Shown: positions 1 to 7,911, counted from the first letter of the stretch. The stretch is DNA of 57,517 nt from Oscillibacter sp. (GCA_022795445.1 JAAWGR010000010.1:1-57517), one strand, 5' to 3'. The notes: generated from the sequence alone by a model not told the origin. A program made the numbers and translations.

Positions 1-38
1 CAAGACAGAAATTAAAAAATTAGATGAGGTGCGAGTAA

Positions 39-883
39 ATGAGTGAAAGATTGCAGAATTTATGTAAAATCAGTGAATTTGCATCTTTGTGCGGGGTTAC
101 AAAGCATACTCTTTACCATTATGATGAAATTGGCCTGCTGCGCCCCTGCGTAATACAAGAGAACGGCTACCGCTACTATACAATGGAACAGTATAGCATA
201 TTTTCTATCATCTCTATTCTGAAAAAACTGGGACACCCTTGGAAGAAATTAAGGAATATCTAAGCAAAAGAGATAATCAAACGTTTGTTAAGGTTCTCAA
301 TCAAAAGTTGGTAAAGCTAAATGAAGAAGCGGAAGCTCTAAAGAAAATGTGCCGTATTCTTTCCAGCACAATTACTGAGATGGAAAGAAATATGGATATA
401 AAAATAGGTGAAATGCAATTTATAGAGTGCAATGAAGAATATTTAATTAGAACGGCATCACCGATTCGTTCTGGTTCCAGCAGACAAGCTATGTTTTCCT
501 GTTTTAGCCAGCATTTTCAATACTGCGAAGAGCACAACATTGAGGTTGGTTGGCATATTGGTGAAATTGTATTACAATCAGATATTGCAAATGGCTGTTA
601 TAAAGAGGGATTTTATTTTAGCCGCTTGCCAAGTCCGATAGATGATGAGCGTTTTTTTATTAAGCCTAAAGGTACTTACGCTGTTATGTACTATCAAGGA
701 AATTCTGACAATTTGGAAATCATATATCATGAAGTTGTCCAAAAATTAGAAGCACTTGGGGTTCAGATCACCGGAAATATTTACGAAGAAGATGTAATTG
801 ATTATCTTTCTGAACGTGATCCAGACAATTATGTTTATAAAATTGAAGTACAAGTTGAAAAGAATCTTTGTCAGACGATTTAA
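39..883 (+). pseudogene. MerR-family regulator with GyrI-like effector domain, frameshifted
   Basis: The first frame (39-263) encodes a MerR winged-helix DNA-binding domain, with KISEFASLCGVTKHTLYHYDEIGLL-type helix-turn-helix residues in two adjoining parts and then GYRYYTMEQ. The second frame, entered near 239, continues without a gap as LEEIKEYLSKRDNQ, a helical linker and a C-terminal effector-binding domain of the BmrR/GyrI kind (GWHIGEIV, KPKGTYAVMYYQG). The two join if one G is added to the three-G run at 230-232. The gene is therefore a one-base frameshift mutant, or carries a sequencing error. Family members bind small hydrophobic ligands and activate efflux or stress genes, but no target gene is adjacent. 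The gene is AT-rich compared with its neighbours. Confidence 0.8.
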
Positions 884-954
884 GCTGCGTAGTATAATAC
901 CTCCTTTAATCTGTTTAGCTGTTAACCCCAAATACTAAATCCATTATTGTTCGC

Positions 955-1095
955 CTAATAGATAAGGCCTGTAGGGATTTGCACGGTGGCCGCGATATTC
1001 CGCATAGCAGCCAGTTTATATCCCCACGCATAAAATTCTTCTAAAGCCGCGGCGTGAATCCTTTCCCGAATTTCGTCCTTCAATACCTGCGCCAT
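955..1095 (-). pseudogene. TetR-family regulator, N-terminal remnant
   Basis: A 46-residue reading frame starts at 1095 with MAQVLKDEIRERIHAAALEE and runs through a TetR helix-turn-helix (MRNIAATVQIPTGLIY). It stops at 955-957 exactly where the family normally continues into the (R/N)YYxNKE helix. No ligand-binding domain follows in any frame on this strand. It is a truncated gene, probably non-functional. The remaining gap bases (884-954 and 1096-1291) hold no other gene. Confidence 0.65.
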
Positions 1096-1202
1096 AGCGG
1101 CCCCTAATCCTGAATAGTTGTTCAATTATGAAATAGGGCGCTTTTTATTGTCAAGCTCTTATTGCTGTTCTTGAAACCAAAAGAGGAACCGGAGAAGCAA
1201 AA

Positions 1203-1263
1203 GCAACCAGGTTTCGGTAGATCCAGGGAATTGTGCCAAGGCAGGGAACCAGAACCTGGTTGC
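1203..1263. repeat. 11-bp inverted repeat between TetR remnant and hrb
   Basis: GCAACCAGGTT (1203-1213) is repeated inverted as AACCTGGTTGC (1253-1263) with a 39-base spacer. It lies just past the 3' end of the reverse-strand gene at 1292 and could fold in its transcript. No T-run follows, so it is not a typical terminator. Confidence 0.4.
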
Positions 1264-1291
1264 CATCCGGGCAGGAGACCTTTCGTTAAGG

Positions 1292-1912
1292 TTATACTAC
1301 CACTTTTTCAAAATCCGCTGCGGGATGCTTACACAGCGGACAGATGAAATCCTCTGGCAGCTGCTCTCCCTCATATATATAACCGCACACCTTGCACCGC
1401 CAGACAGTTTTTCCAACAGGAGCATCGGGCTTTTGGGGCTGGGGCTTGATGTGGGCCTGGTAGTATGTGTAAGTGGCAGAAGGCGTATTGGACAAAAGTC
1501 CCAGATCATCCACTCCGGCGAGGAACAGGGTATGGGTCCCTAGATCGATGGCCCGCTCCACGGTGGCGCTGAGAAAACTATTGGTACCTGCTGTGATATA
1601 GTACAAGCCGTTGGCGGACCGCTGGCACATAGGATACCCAGCGAACTTGTCAACCTCTCGTCCGGATTGAAGCCCAAAATGCTTAAATGTGTCAAAACTG
1701 GCTGCTTCGCTGAGGACAGACAGATTGAATCGTCCGCTTTCCTTCACCAGATCATGGGTGAAGCTGGATTGATTCACCGCAATACTAATGCGGTTGGGTT
1801 CATTGGTTACCTGGACTGCGGTGTTAATGATACAACCGCTTTCTTGCCCACTCGCGGCGGAAGTGAGGACAAACAAGCCATAAGACAGCTTATACAGAAC
1901 TTCTTGATCCAT
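1292..1912 (-). CDS. hrb: High-molecular-weight rubredoxin (flavin reductase-rubredoxin fusion)
   Basis: This 206-residue cytoplasmic electron carrier has an N-terminal FMN-binding flavin-reductase-like domain (about 1-155) and a C-terminal rubredoxin (171-204). The rubredoxin has the iron ligands C173, C176, C191 and C194 in CKVCGYIYEG and CPLCKH. In acetogens the same fusion (Hrb) passes electrons from NAD(P)H to a flavodiiron protein that reduces NO or O2; that role is inferred here. The start is supported by AAGGAG 6 bases before the ATG. The gene stands alone, with no fprA-type partner in the window. The family and domain order are clear. The physiological acceptor is not shown by the sequence. 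Confidence 0.85.
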   Translation of the reverse strand: MDQEVLYKLSYGLFVLTSAASGQESGCIINTAVQVTNEPNRISIAVNQSSFTHDLVKESGRFNLSVLSEAASFDTFKHFGLQSGREVDKFAGYPMCQRSANGLYYITAGTNSFLSATVERAIDLGTHTLFLAGVDDLGLLSNTPSATYTYYQAHIKPQPQKPDAPVGKTVWRCKVCGYIYEGEQLPEDFICPLCKHPAADFEKVVV

Positions 1913-2108
1913 TTTTAATCTCCTTGCTGCTTCAAACGATGCTGTAAACGGTTTTCGATTTCTTTCAACTACACATCAAGTTTTTCATTTTCCTGAGTTC
2001 TTTATTCAAAAATATAGAAAAGCCCGCAGCCTGTTAACGCTGCTTACCGTCAACAGGGGATCGTTTTTATCTTTACAAAGCAACCCTGTATTATTTTTTA
2101 CAAAGGGC

Positions 2109-2137
2109 TTGCAGTTTTGAGAATTATTGTGTAAAAT
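2109..2137 (+). promoter_or_regulatory. Promoter for queuosine-precursor transporter leader
   Basis: A TTGCAG -35 (2109-2114) and TAAAAT -10 (2132-2137) are separated by 17 bases. Transcription would start near 2144, giving a leader of about 168 nt before the ATG at 2312. Confidence 0.6.
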
Positions 2138-2143
2138 ACTTAT

Positions 2144-2311
2144 GCAATCGTTCAGATGCCGACAGTTCATTTGTACCATCCTGTCGTAAAACAAAACCAG
2201 GACTGCTTATCCATCCTTTGCGGGTTGACGGCGGCTTTGCGTTTTGCAAAGCCTTTTCCTTTTATGGAGGTAGTTTTGCGTTTTGTGAATCTACTTTTTA
2301 GGAGGAAAAAT
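2144..2311 (+). promoter_or_regulatory. Transporter 5' leader, candidate preQ1-type riboswitch
   Basis: Between the promoter and the start codon lie about 90 nt containing an inverted repeat (CGACAG near 2160, CTGTCG near 2180), followed directly by an intrinsic terminator at 2233-2253. A terminator inside the leader of a predicted queuosine-precursor transporter is the arrangement used by preQ1 riboswitches. I cannot match a known preQ1 consensus by eye, so the ligand is inference from the downstream gene. Confidence 0.4.
2233..2257 (+). terminator. Leader intrinsic terminator
   Basis: GGCTTTGC (2233-2240), loop GTTTT and GCAAAGCC (2246-2253) form a perfect 8-bp stem followed by a T-rich tract. 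It sits upstream of the gene it would control, as an attenuator does. Confidence 0.65.
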
Positions 2312-3088
2312 ATGAATTACAAATCTGCACAATCCAAACGAATTCTCCCTTCCGTTAGAATCTGGCTTCAGAGAGAACGGGAAGAAACGGAGCTCCTGTT
2401 CCGGTGCATCCCTGCAACCGCTGTCTCGCTGCTTGTCGTCAGCGTCATCTGCATGAATTTGCTGGCGAACAAAACGCTCGTTCAAACCGATTGGATTGCA
2501 TTGGACGGCGGCATTTTGACATCCTGGCTGTCTTTTATGTGCATGGATGTCATCACAAAATATTTTGGGCCCAAGGCGTCCAATAAAATTGCAGTCCTCG
2601 CGGCGGCCATCAATCTGCTCACATGCCTGATCTTTTATATTGCCAGTATCATCCCATCCAACGCAGACGATTACACTGCCCTGAATACCATCCTTGGCGG
2701 GACTTGGTTCATTCTTCTGGGCAGCACCATTGCATTTCTCCTGTCGGCGGTCGTAAACAATTTTCTGAATTGGACGATTGGCAGCGCTTTTCAAAAAAAT
2801 CCCGATGGAAAACTGGCGTTTGCAGCTCGGACATATATATCGACTTTTATTGGTCAGTTTGTGGACAATTTTATCTTTGCAGTGATCGTTTTTGTCGGCT
2901 TTGCACCGATATTTTGGGACGGATTTCATTGGACAATTTTGCAGTGTGTGATGTGTTCTCTCACTGGAGCCGCGGCAGAGCTGTTGATGGAGGTCATCTT
3001 CTCGCCGTTTGGTTACAGAATTGTGAACAAATGGAAGAAGTATCGCGTTGGTCAGGAATATCTCGCTTATATCAGAGAGGGGAACTAG
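2312..3088 (+). CDS. VUT/YhhQ-family queuosine precursor transporter
   Basis: This 258-residue integral membrane protein has about six hydrophobic segments and the family pattern MNLLANKT near residues 48-55, followed by SWLSFMCMDVITKYFG. Members of the YhhQ/VUT family import 7-cyano- or 7-aminomethyl-7-deazaguanine, the precursors of the tRNA base queuosine. The start at 2312 follows GGAGGAAAAAT; the upstream in-frame extension overlaps the leader terminator and is unlikely to be translated. The SDR gene begins 1 base after its stop, so the two are co-transcribed. Substrate is inferred from family membership. A different vitamin-like substrate is possible for VUT proteins. Confidence 0.78.
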   Translation: MNYKSAQSKRILPSVRIWLQREREETELLFRCIPATAVSLLVVSVICMNLLANKTLVQTDWIALDGGILTSWLSFMCMDVITKYFGPKASNKIAVLAAAINLLTCLIFYIASIIPSNADDYTALNTILGGTWFILLGSTIAFLLSAVVNNFLNWTIGSAFQKNPDGKLAFAARTYISTFIGQFVDNFIFAVIVFVGFAPIFWDGFHWTILQCVMCSLTGAAAELLMEVIFSPFGYRIVNKWKKYRVGQEYLAYIREGN

Positions 3089-3089
3089 G

Positions 3090-3740
3090 ATGAACGTGTT
3101 AATAACAGGGACTTCCCAGGGGATCGGCTTGGCAATCGCACGCCGATTTTTGCATGAGGGCCATGCGGTGATTGGGTTTGACCGGCAGAAAGCGGGAATT
3201 GCGCATAAAAGGTATACGCATTACCAGCTTGACGTTCGGGATTATGAAAATCTTCCTGCAATTCAGGATATCCATGTTTTGATCAACAATGCTGGCACAC
3301 AAAACGAAAATGACATTGATATCAACCTGAAAGCGCTTATCCACATTACCGAGAAATACGGCATTCAAGACCAAATCCGCTCGATTTTGAACATCGGCTC
3401 TGCAAGCGCGCACACGGGTTCCGAGTTTTTTGAATATTGTGCCAGCAAGGGCGGCGTGTTGGCGTATACCAAAAATGTTGCGGTGCGGGTGGCGGAATAT
3501 GGCGCGACCTGCAACAGCTTGGACCCTGGCGGCGTTTTGACGCCGCTGAACGAATGTGTAATTAACGATGAAAGCCTATGGGCGCAAATTATGGATGAAA
3601 CGCCTTTGAAAAAGTGGGCGACTCCTGAAGAAATCGCAGAATGGGCCTACTTTTTGACGATAACCAATACTTTTTGCACCGGCCAGAGCATCGTTGTCGA
3701 CGGCGGAGAATCGATCAATCACAAGTTCATCTGGAAATGA
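3090..3740 (+). CDS. Short-chain dehydrogenase/reductase
   Basis: This 216-residue Rossmann-fold NAD(P)-dependent oxidoreductase shows TGTSQGIG (6-13) for cofactor binding, NNAG (66-69), a Ser in NIGSAS near 104, the catalytic Y116-x3-K120 and a C-terminal GQSIVVDGG. It is shorter than the usual 240-260 residues because the variable region before NNAG is compact. The ATG is 1 base after the stop of the queuosine-precursor transporter and follows AGAGGGGAAC, so it is translated from the same mRNA. SDRs are not a standard part of queuosine salvage. Its substrate cannot be read from the sequence. Confidence 0.85.
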   Translation: MNVLITGTSQGIGLAIARRFLHEGHAVIGFDRQKAGIAHKRYTHYQLDVRDYENLPAIQDIHVLINNAGTQNENDIDINLKALIHITEKYGIQDQIRSILNIGSASAHTGSEFFEYCASKGGVLAYTKNVAVRVAEYGATCNSLDPGGVLTPLNECVINDESLWAQIMDETPLKKWATPEEIAEWAYFLTITNTFCTGQSIVVDGGESINHKFIWK

Positions 3741-3807
3741 CGGAAACATCTCCTAGTACACAGCCCTGCATACATGAGACCCAAATGATCCTCTCCAAAC
3801 CGAAGAA

Positions 3808-3846
3808 AACCCCGCCGGGAACCGTTTTCTGGTTCCCGGCGGGGTT
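3808..3846. terminator. Bidirectional terminator
   Basis: AACCCCGCCGGGAACC (3808-3823), a 7-base loop and its 16-base perfect complement (3831-3846) form a very stable hairpin. It is followed by T-rich sequence on the reverse strand and lies between convergent genes ending at 3740 and 3870. Confidence 0.85.
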
Positions 3847-3869
3847 CTTATGTGTCCCACGTTTGTGCG

Positions 3870-5006
3870 TCACTCCAAGATATAGACTGTGCAGCTCCGG
3901 CGTCCAAACTGGATGCACTGGTTGTACGTGTCGTAGTAGAGATCAACGGTGTTGCCCCGCACGCCGGTGTCCTCTGCAACCGCCAGGCCGTACACAATGC
4001 CGCCGTCGGCTACAATATACATCCGGGTGCCCAGAGGGATGACATTCCGGTCCACAGCCACTGTGCCGCGGTGGACCTGGGTACCGGTGGCGGTCCGGGT
4101 GCCAACGCCGCCGTGCCCGGCGGTATACGCTGTAGCAGTCATGGTCCGGACACCGGAATATCGCAGTTCTGTGCCGTCTTTCAAGTACAGGATGCCGCTG
4201 CCGTCGGCGTTTTCAGAGGTACGGAGGACGCCGCTTCGTCCGCTGGCAGTGGAAGTTGTTGTGCTTGGCGTTTCTGCCGTGGAACCGCTGCCGCTGTCTT
4301 TCGGCGCATCGGCGGTTGTTTCATCCGGCAGGGGTGTGATCTCTTCCGGCTCTTCCTCCCGGGCTGGGCCATATTCCACAATCCGGTCTACGGCGGTGCT
4401 GTTCAGTTCATGGACGAACTGCCGAGAAATTTCTTCTCCGTTGGACCACACAACTTCATAGATGGCTGTCCGCAGGCCGCTGACGCCCTCCTGAACGACC
4501 TTTTCTTCTCCCTCTGCCAGCTCTGGGTTTTCCACCCGGATGGTGTCATAGCTGTCTACCTCAAACACCTGCTGGTAGTAGGAGAGGTCCGAGGCGATGC
4601 TCAGCGTCACGCTGTCTTCCAACAGCTCCACGTTGACCATTTCAAAGGAGCTGGGGGCCAGCTGAAGGCGGTTCAGCAGCGTCGACACGCTTTCCCGCCG
4701 GGACTGGACAGTAAGCCGGGCCCCCTCATGCAGAATGGTGACGCTGATGCCTTCGTTCAGCATCACATCATAGCCCCGGCTGCCGTTCGAGACGTAGACC
4801 AGCTGGGAGGAGAGGTCTGGGGCTTCCGCCTGGTTTTGGTCCAGGATGATGGCTGCGTCTTCTTCCTCACTGGTGATGATATACAAGGAATCGGCCCAGC
4901 CAGTGGCGGCAAGACTGGTCAAAACCGCCGCCATCAAGCCCACGACCACTGTGCGGTGCCGTTTCCACAGTGTGCGCAGTTTCGGTTCATGTTGTATCGT
5001 TTTCAA
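3870..5006 (-). CDS. Secreted G5 and 3D domain cell-wall protein (YabE/Rpf-like)
   Basis: This 378-residue exported protein has a hydrophobic anchor or signal at about 18-37. DUF348 repeats follow at about 60-165, a G5 domain at about 170-215 (EGVSGLRTAIYEVVWSNGEE), a low-complexity Pro/Thr/Ser linker, and a C-terminal 3D domain at about 290-378. The 3D domain shows its Asp residues in AVDRNVIPLG, AEDTG and VDLYYD. The 3D domain is a double-psi beta-barrel related to lytic transglycosylases. YabE-like proteins remodel peptidoglycan, so it probably cleaves or binds the wall. It has its own strong promoter and a leader of about 195 nt with a multi-hairpin structure, suggesting RNA-level control. 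Its exact bond specificity is unknown. Confidence 0.85.
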   Translation of the reverse strand: MKTIQHEPKLRTLWKRHRTVVVGLMAAVLTSLAATGWADSLYIITSEEEDAAIILDQNQAEAPDLSSQLVYVSNGSRGYDVMLNEGISVTILHEGARLTVQSRRESVSTLLNRLQLAPSSFEMVNVELLEDSVTLSIASDLSYYQQVFEVDSYDTIRVENPELAEGEEKVVQEGVSGLRTAIYEVVWSNGEEISRQFVHELNSTAVDRIVEYGPAREEEPEEITPLPDETTADAPKDSGSGSTAETPSTTTSTASGRSGVLRTSENADGSGILYLKDGTELRYSGVRTMTATAYTAGHGGVGTRTATGTQVHRGTVAVDRNVIPLGTRMYIVADGGIVYGLAVAEDTGVRGNTVDLYYDTYNQCIQFGRRSCTVYILE

Positions 5007-5126
5007 TGAAATACCCTCCTGAAAAGGTTTATTCGTGCGGCGCGCAAAAATGGGATGAAGGGACTGCCCGCTGTTTTGGGGCAGTGCATCGCGCTGCAGC
5101 GTTCCCGCCTGGGGGAGTTGTTTACG

Positions 5127-5174
5127 GTTGTTTCTCCCTTCGGAGGCTCCTTCCAGGAGCGGAAGTGAAACAAC
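5127..5174 (-). ncRNA. Structured leader RNA of the G5/3D gene (candidate cis-regulator)
   Basis: In the transcript of the reverse strand, GTTGTTTC and GAAACAAC (the ends of this interval) pair as an outer stem. They enclose two hairpins, one with a 6-bp stem (5146-5160, GCTCCT/AGGAGC) and one with a 4-bp stem and GAAG tetraloop (5134-5145). This makes a three-way-junction-like fold inside a leader of about 195 nt. I do not recognise the consensus; it does not show the conserved blocks I know for the c-di-AMP riboswitch found before some cell-wall genes. Confidence 0.4.
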
Positions 5175-5208
5175 TTGTAACTTTTGTTACCCTCTGAAAA
5201 CTGTACTG

Positions 5209-5237
5209 AGTATACACCGAACTCCTACTTTTGTCAA
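5209..5237 (-). promoter_or_regulatory. Strong promoter of the G5/3D gene
   Basis: Read on the reverse strand, TTGACA (5232-5237) and TATACT (5209-5214) are spaced by 17 bases. Initiation near 5202 gives the long leader. A GTAAC-TTTT-GTTAC inverted repeat (5177-5190) lies just downstream of the start and could be an operator. Confidence 0.8.
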
Positions 5238-5347
5238 GCTTTTTGGCATTTGGACGCGTCTTTTCCTCACTTACGACCAATTATAACAAATTTTTCCATG
5301 GAAACTTTTCGGAAGAAAAAATATAAAAGTAACAAAACGGTAACGAA

Positions 5348-5379
5348 AAACCGCTCCATAATGGGCTATGGAGCGGTTT
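5348..5379 (-). terminator. Terminator of the amino acid ABC operon
   Basis: AAACCGCTCCAT (5348-5359) pairs with ATGGAGCGGTTT (5368-5379). On the reverse strand the stem is followed by TTTTTCG. It closes the operon ending at 5395. Confidence 0.85.
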
Positions 5380-5394
5380 CTATACCATATTTTG

Positions 5395-6117
5395 TTAAAG
5401 CACTTTCTCCAGGAAGGCTTTCAGACGGTCGCTGCGGGGATTGGAGAAAAATTCCGCCGGTTCGTTCTGCTCCAGGATGTGGCCGCCATCCATAAACAGC
5501 ACGCGGCTCCCCACCTCCCGGGCAAACCCCATCTCATGGGTGACCACCACCATGGTCATGCCCTCCAAGGCCAGTTCCTTCATCACGTCCAGCACCTCGC
5601 CCACCATTTCTGGGTCCAGGGCGGAGGTCGGCTCGTCAAACAGCATGACTTTCGGCTTCATTGCCAAGGCGCGGACAATGGCGATCCGCTGCTTCTGCCC
5701 GCCGGAGAGCTGGTTTGGATAGGCGTCCGCCTTGTCCACCAGCCCCACGCGCCGCAGCAGGTCTGTGGCCGCGTCATCCGCTTCCGCCGGACTCATGCGC
5801 CTCGTCCGCACTGGGGCCAGGGTGATGTTTTTCCGGATCGTCATGTTTGGGAACAGATTAAAGTGCTGGAAAACCATGCCCATTTGCTGGCGCACCTCGT
5901 CGATCTTCACTTTTGGATCTGTGATCTCTGTACCTTCAAAGGTGATTTTGCCGGAGGTAGGCGTTTCCAGCAGGTTCAGGCACCGCAGAAAGGTCGACTT
6001 CCCGGACCCGGAGGGCCCGATCACGACCACCTTCTCGCCGGGGTTGATGTGTTCGGTGATACCGTCCAACACCAAGTGGTCGCCGAAGGATTTGGAGAGT
6101 TTTTCAACGTCGATCAC
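5395..6117 (-). CDS. Polar amino acid ABC transporter ATPase (GlnQ type)
   Basis: This 240-residue cytoplasmic ATPase energises amino acid uptake. It shows Walker [10 protein letters not shown] (34-42), the Q-loop at about 84, the signature LSGGQKQR (137-144), Walker B VMLFDEP (157-163) and the switch His in VVTHEMGF (H194). The length and the [15 protein letters not shown] segment are typical of the GlnQ/ArtP/HisP group. Its start overlaps the end of the permease gene by 14 bases, which implies translational coupling. Substrate (glutamine, glutamate, cystine, arginine or another) cannot be decided from this subunit. Confidence 0.93.
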   Translation of the reverse strand: MIDVEKLSKSFGDHLVLDGITEHINPGEKVVVIGPSGSGKSTFLRCLNLLETPTSGKITFEGTEITDPKVKIDEVRQQMGMVFQHFNLFPNMTIRKNITLAPVRTRRMSPAEADDAATDLLRRVGLVDKADAYPNQLSGGQKQRIAIVRALAMKPKVMLFDEPTSALDPEMVGEVLDVMKELALEGMTMVVVTHEMGFAREVGSRVLFMDGGHILEQNEPAEFFSNPRSDRLKAFLEKVL

Positions 6118-6868
6118 TTTCGCGCAGCCTCCTTTCCAGCTTGCCTTGGAGCCAGCTGAACACCAGCACCATGATCAAATACATGGCCGCCGTGATCAAA
6201 TACGGGAACATTGGCTCATAGGTTCGGGTAATAATAGCGCGGGCAAAATAAATAATTTCTTTACCCGCAATGACGGAAATGAGGGAGGTGTCCTTTAGCA
6301 GCACAATAAACTCGTTGCCCAAAGAGGGCAGAATGGCTTTAAACGCCTGGGGAATTACAATAAAGCGCATGGTGTCAAAGTAGGTCAGCCCCAAAGAACG
6401 CCCCGCCTCGGATTGGCCTGGGTCCAGGGACATCAATCCGCCGCGGATGATTTCCGACACATATGCGCCGGAGTTGATCCCCAGCGCAAGCGCGCCGACC
6501 ATTGTAAAATTGCGGCTGCTTTTGAAAATAACAAAGCCCATAATCATCAGCTGCACCATCATGGGCGTGCCGCGGATAATGGTTACATAAATTTTGCAGA
6601 TAAAATCCACAATGCCCAAAACCGGATTCCATGTCCCAGGACGGCGCTGGTCATGGGCAGTGCGGATGACCGCGACCAATACGCCCAGGACGACGCCGAT
6701 GCATAGGGCAATGACTGTTACTTGCAGGGTGGTTCCCAAACCTTGAAAATAAGTAAGCCACCGGTCGTCCTGAAACCACGCCAGATAGAATTTTCCGTAA
6801 GCATCCTGCCATACATTCCGGGCCGCAATTTCCGGCAGGCCCTCATACAGCCGGGTCCAAAAATCCAT
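6104..6868 (-). CDS. Polar amino acid ABC transporter permease
   Basis: This 254-residue membrane protein is of the HisM/GlnP family. An amphipathic N-terminal segment of about 40 residues precedes the first membrane helix ([20 protein letters not shown] region), and about five helices follow in all. The ATPase-contacting EAA loop reads [20 protein letters not shown]. The extra N-terminal part ([19 protein letters not shown]) is common in Clostridia versions. It lies between the binding-protein gene (75 bases upstream, past a hairpin) and the ATPase gene, and would form a homodimer in the membrane. Confidence 0.92.
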   Translation of the reverse strand: MDFWTRLYEGLPEIAARNVWQDAYGKFYLAWFQDDRWLTYFQGLGTTLQVTVIALCIGVVLGVLVAVIRTAHDQRRPGTWNPVLGIVDFICKIYVTIIRGTPMMVQLMIMGFVIFKSSRNFTMVGALALGINSGAYVSEIIRGGLMSLDPGQSEAGRSLGLTYFDTMRFIVIPQAFKAILPSLGNEFIVLLKDTSLISVIAGKEIIYFARAIITRTYEPMFPYLITAAMYLIMVLVFSWLQGKLERRLRESDRR

Positions 6869-6905
6869 GCGCTTCCACCTCTCTCCTGTATACTTTAACG
6901 GAAGA

Positions 6906-6929
6906 AAAGGGCGACCTGGGCCGCCCTTT
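6906..6929 (-). terminator. Intercistronic hairpin after the binding-protein gene
   Basis: AAAGGGCG (6906-6913) and CGCCCTTT (6922-6929) form an 8-bp stem followed on the reverse strand by TCTTCC. The weak T-run suggests partial termination or mRNA stabilisation, which would give more binding protein than permease. Confidence 0.6.
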
Positions 6930-6943
6930 CTGGTATCCTCTTT

Positions 6944-7852
6944 TTACTGTTCCGCAGTAATATATTTGTCAATGATCTCCTGAACGGTACCGTTTTCGAT
7001 CAGTTCCTCCAAAGCGCTGTTCAGCACCTCCAGCAGGGCGCTGTTGCCTTCGTTAACCGCGAGGCAGTAATCTTCCAGGACCCAGTTGCCTTCCAGAATG
7101 TGAATGCCGGGATTTGCTTTGACATATTCCTGTGCCGGGCCATTGTCGATAATCACAGCGTCGATTTGACCGTTGATCATAGCCTGAACCGCAAGCGCAC
7201 CATTGTCATATGCCAAAACGTGTTCTTCTCCATAGCCGCCGTTTTCCGGGGTGTCGCTGGCATAGATGTGCCCCGTGGTACCGCGCTGAACGCCGATCAT
7301 TTTACCGTCCAGGCCGTCATTGTCTTCGATGTCGGAACCGTCGGGAACGATAACTACCTGCACGCCGGTTGCATAGCTGGTTGAGAAATCCATCACCTCG
7401 TCACGGTCCTCGCGGTAGCTCAGGCCGGCAAGCACCATGTCACTGCGGCCTTCCTGCACAGCGAGAAGGGCGGAATCGAAATCTATATCTATAATTTCCA
7501 GCTCCAGGCCCAGCTTTTCCGCCAGAGCCGCGGCAATTTCCGCATCAATACCGATGATGTTGCCGCTTTCGTCAACCATTTCATACGGAGGGAACGAAGC
7601 GTTCGTAGACATGACGAGCTTGCCTTCTGTTACGGTTGTGTATGTACCGTCCGTGTTGCCGTCATCGTTGGAATCGCCGGAACCGGAGGTATCGCCTGCG
7701 GTCTGGGAATCGTCGGTACCGGAGGTATCGCCTGCGGTCTGGGAATCGTCGGTACCGGAGGTATCACCAGAGCTGCTGGAGTCATTGCCGCCGCAGGCAG
7801 CCAGGGAGAGGACCATTGCCAAGACAAGCAGGCAGGTCAAAAATTTTTTCAT
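6944..7852 (-). CDS. Polar amino acid ABC transporter substrate-binding lipoprotein
   Basis: This 302-residue surface lipoprotein has the signal MKKFLTCLLV, a lipobox ending at C20 (LSLAAC-GG), a linker rich in Ser/Gly/Asp/Thr, and a type 2 periplasmic-binding fold (about 65-302: FPPYEMVDESGNIIGIDAEI, then MDFSTSYATG). It captures the amino acid for the permease and ATPase encoded downstream. The start was placed at the Met before the signal peptide, after a GGAAG ribosome site. An in-frame extension reaching 8092 crosses the promoter and is not coding. The linker holds a 36-bp tandem duplication. Confidence 0.93.
   Translation of the reverse strand: MKKFLTCLLVLAMVLSLAACGGNDSSSSGDTSGTDDSQTAGDTSGTDDSQTAGDTSGSGDSNDDGNTDGTYTTVTEGKLVMSTNASFPPYEMVDESGNIIGIDAEIAAALAEKLGLELEIIDIDFDSALLAVQEGRSDMVLAGLSYREDRDEVMDFSTSYATGVQVVIVPDGSDIEDNDGLDGKMIGVQRGTTGHIYASDTPENGGYGEEHVLAYDNGALAVQAMINGQIDAVIIDNGPAQEYVKANPGIHILEGNWVLEDYCLAVNEGNSALLEVLNSALEELIENGTVQEIIDKYITAEQ
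7683..7765. repeat. 36-bp tandem repeat in the lipoprotein linker
   Basis: Two identical 36-base units (7683-7718 and 7719-7754) and an 11-base third start encode the repeated peptide DTSGTDDSQTAG. Being a multiple of three, copy-number change would alter linker length without shifting the frame. Confidence 0.85.
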
Positions 7853-7888
7853 GATGTAATCTTCCTTTTCCAAACAAAATTCTCTCAA

Positions 7889-7911
7889 GGGAGGGATAAA
7901 CGATCCCTCCC
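7889..7911 (-). promoter_or_regulatory. Leader hairpin before the binding-protein gene
   Basis: GGGAGGGAT (7889-7897) and ATCCCTCCC (7903-7911) form a perfect 9-bp stem with a 5-base loop. It lies between promoter and start codon and is followed in the transcript by a U-rich but broken tract. It may attenuate transcription or protect the mRNA 5' end. Confidence 0.5.

Noticed and set aside
3852-5009. Long forward-strand open frame of 385 codons opposite the G5/3D gene
   Set aside because: It is the antisense shadow of a GC-rich gene with clear domains on the other strand, and it has no recognisable protein features or ribosome site.
7683-7765. CRISPR array
   Set aside because: The 36-base units are directly joined without spacers and keep the reading frame of a lipoprotein linker.
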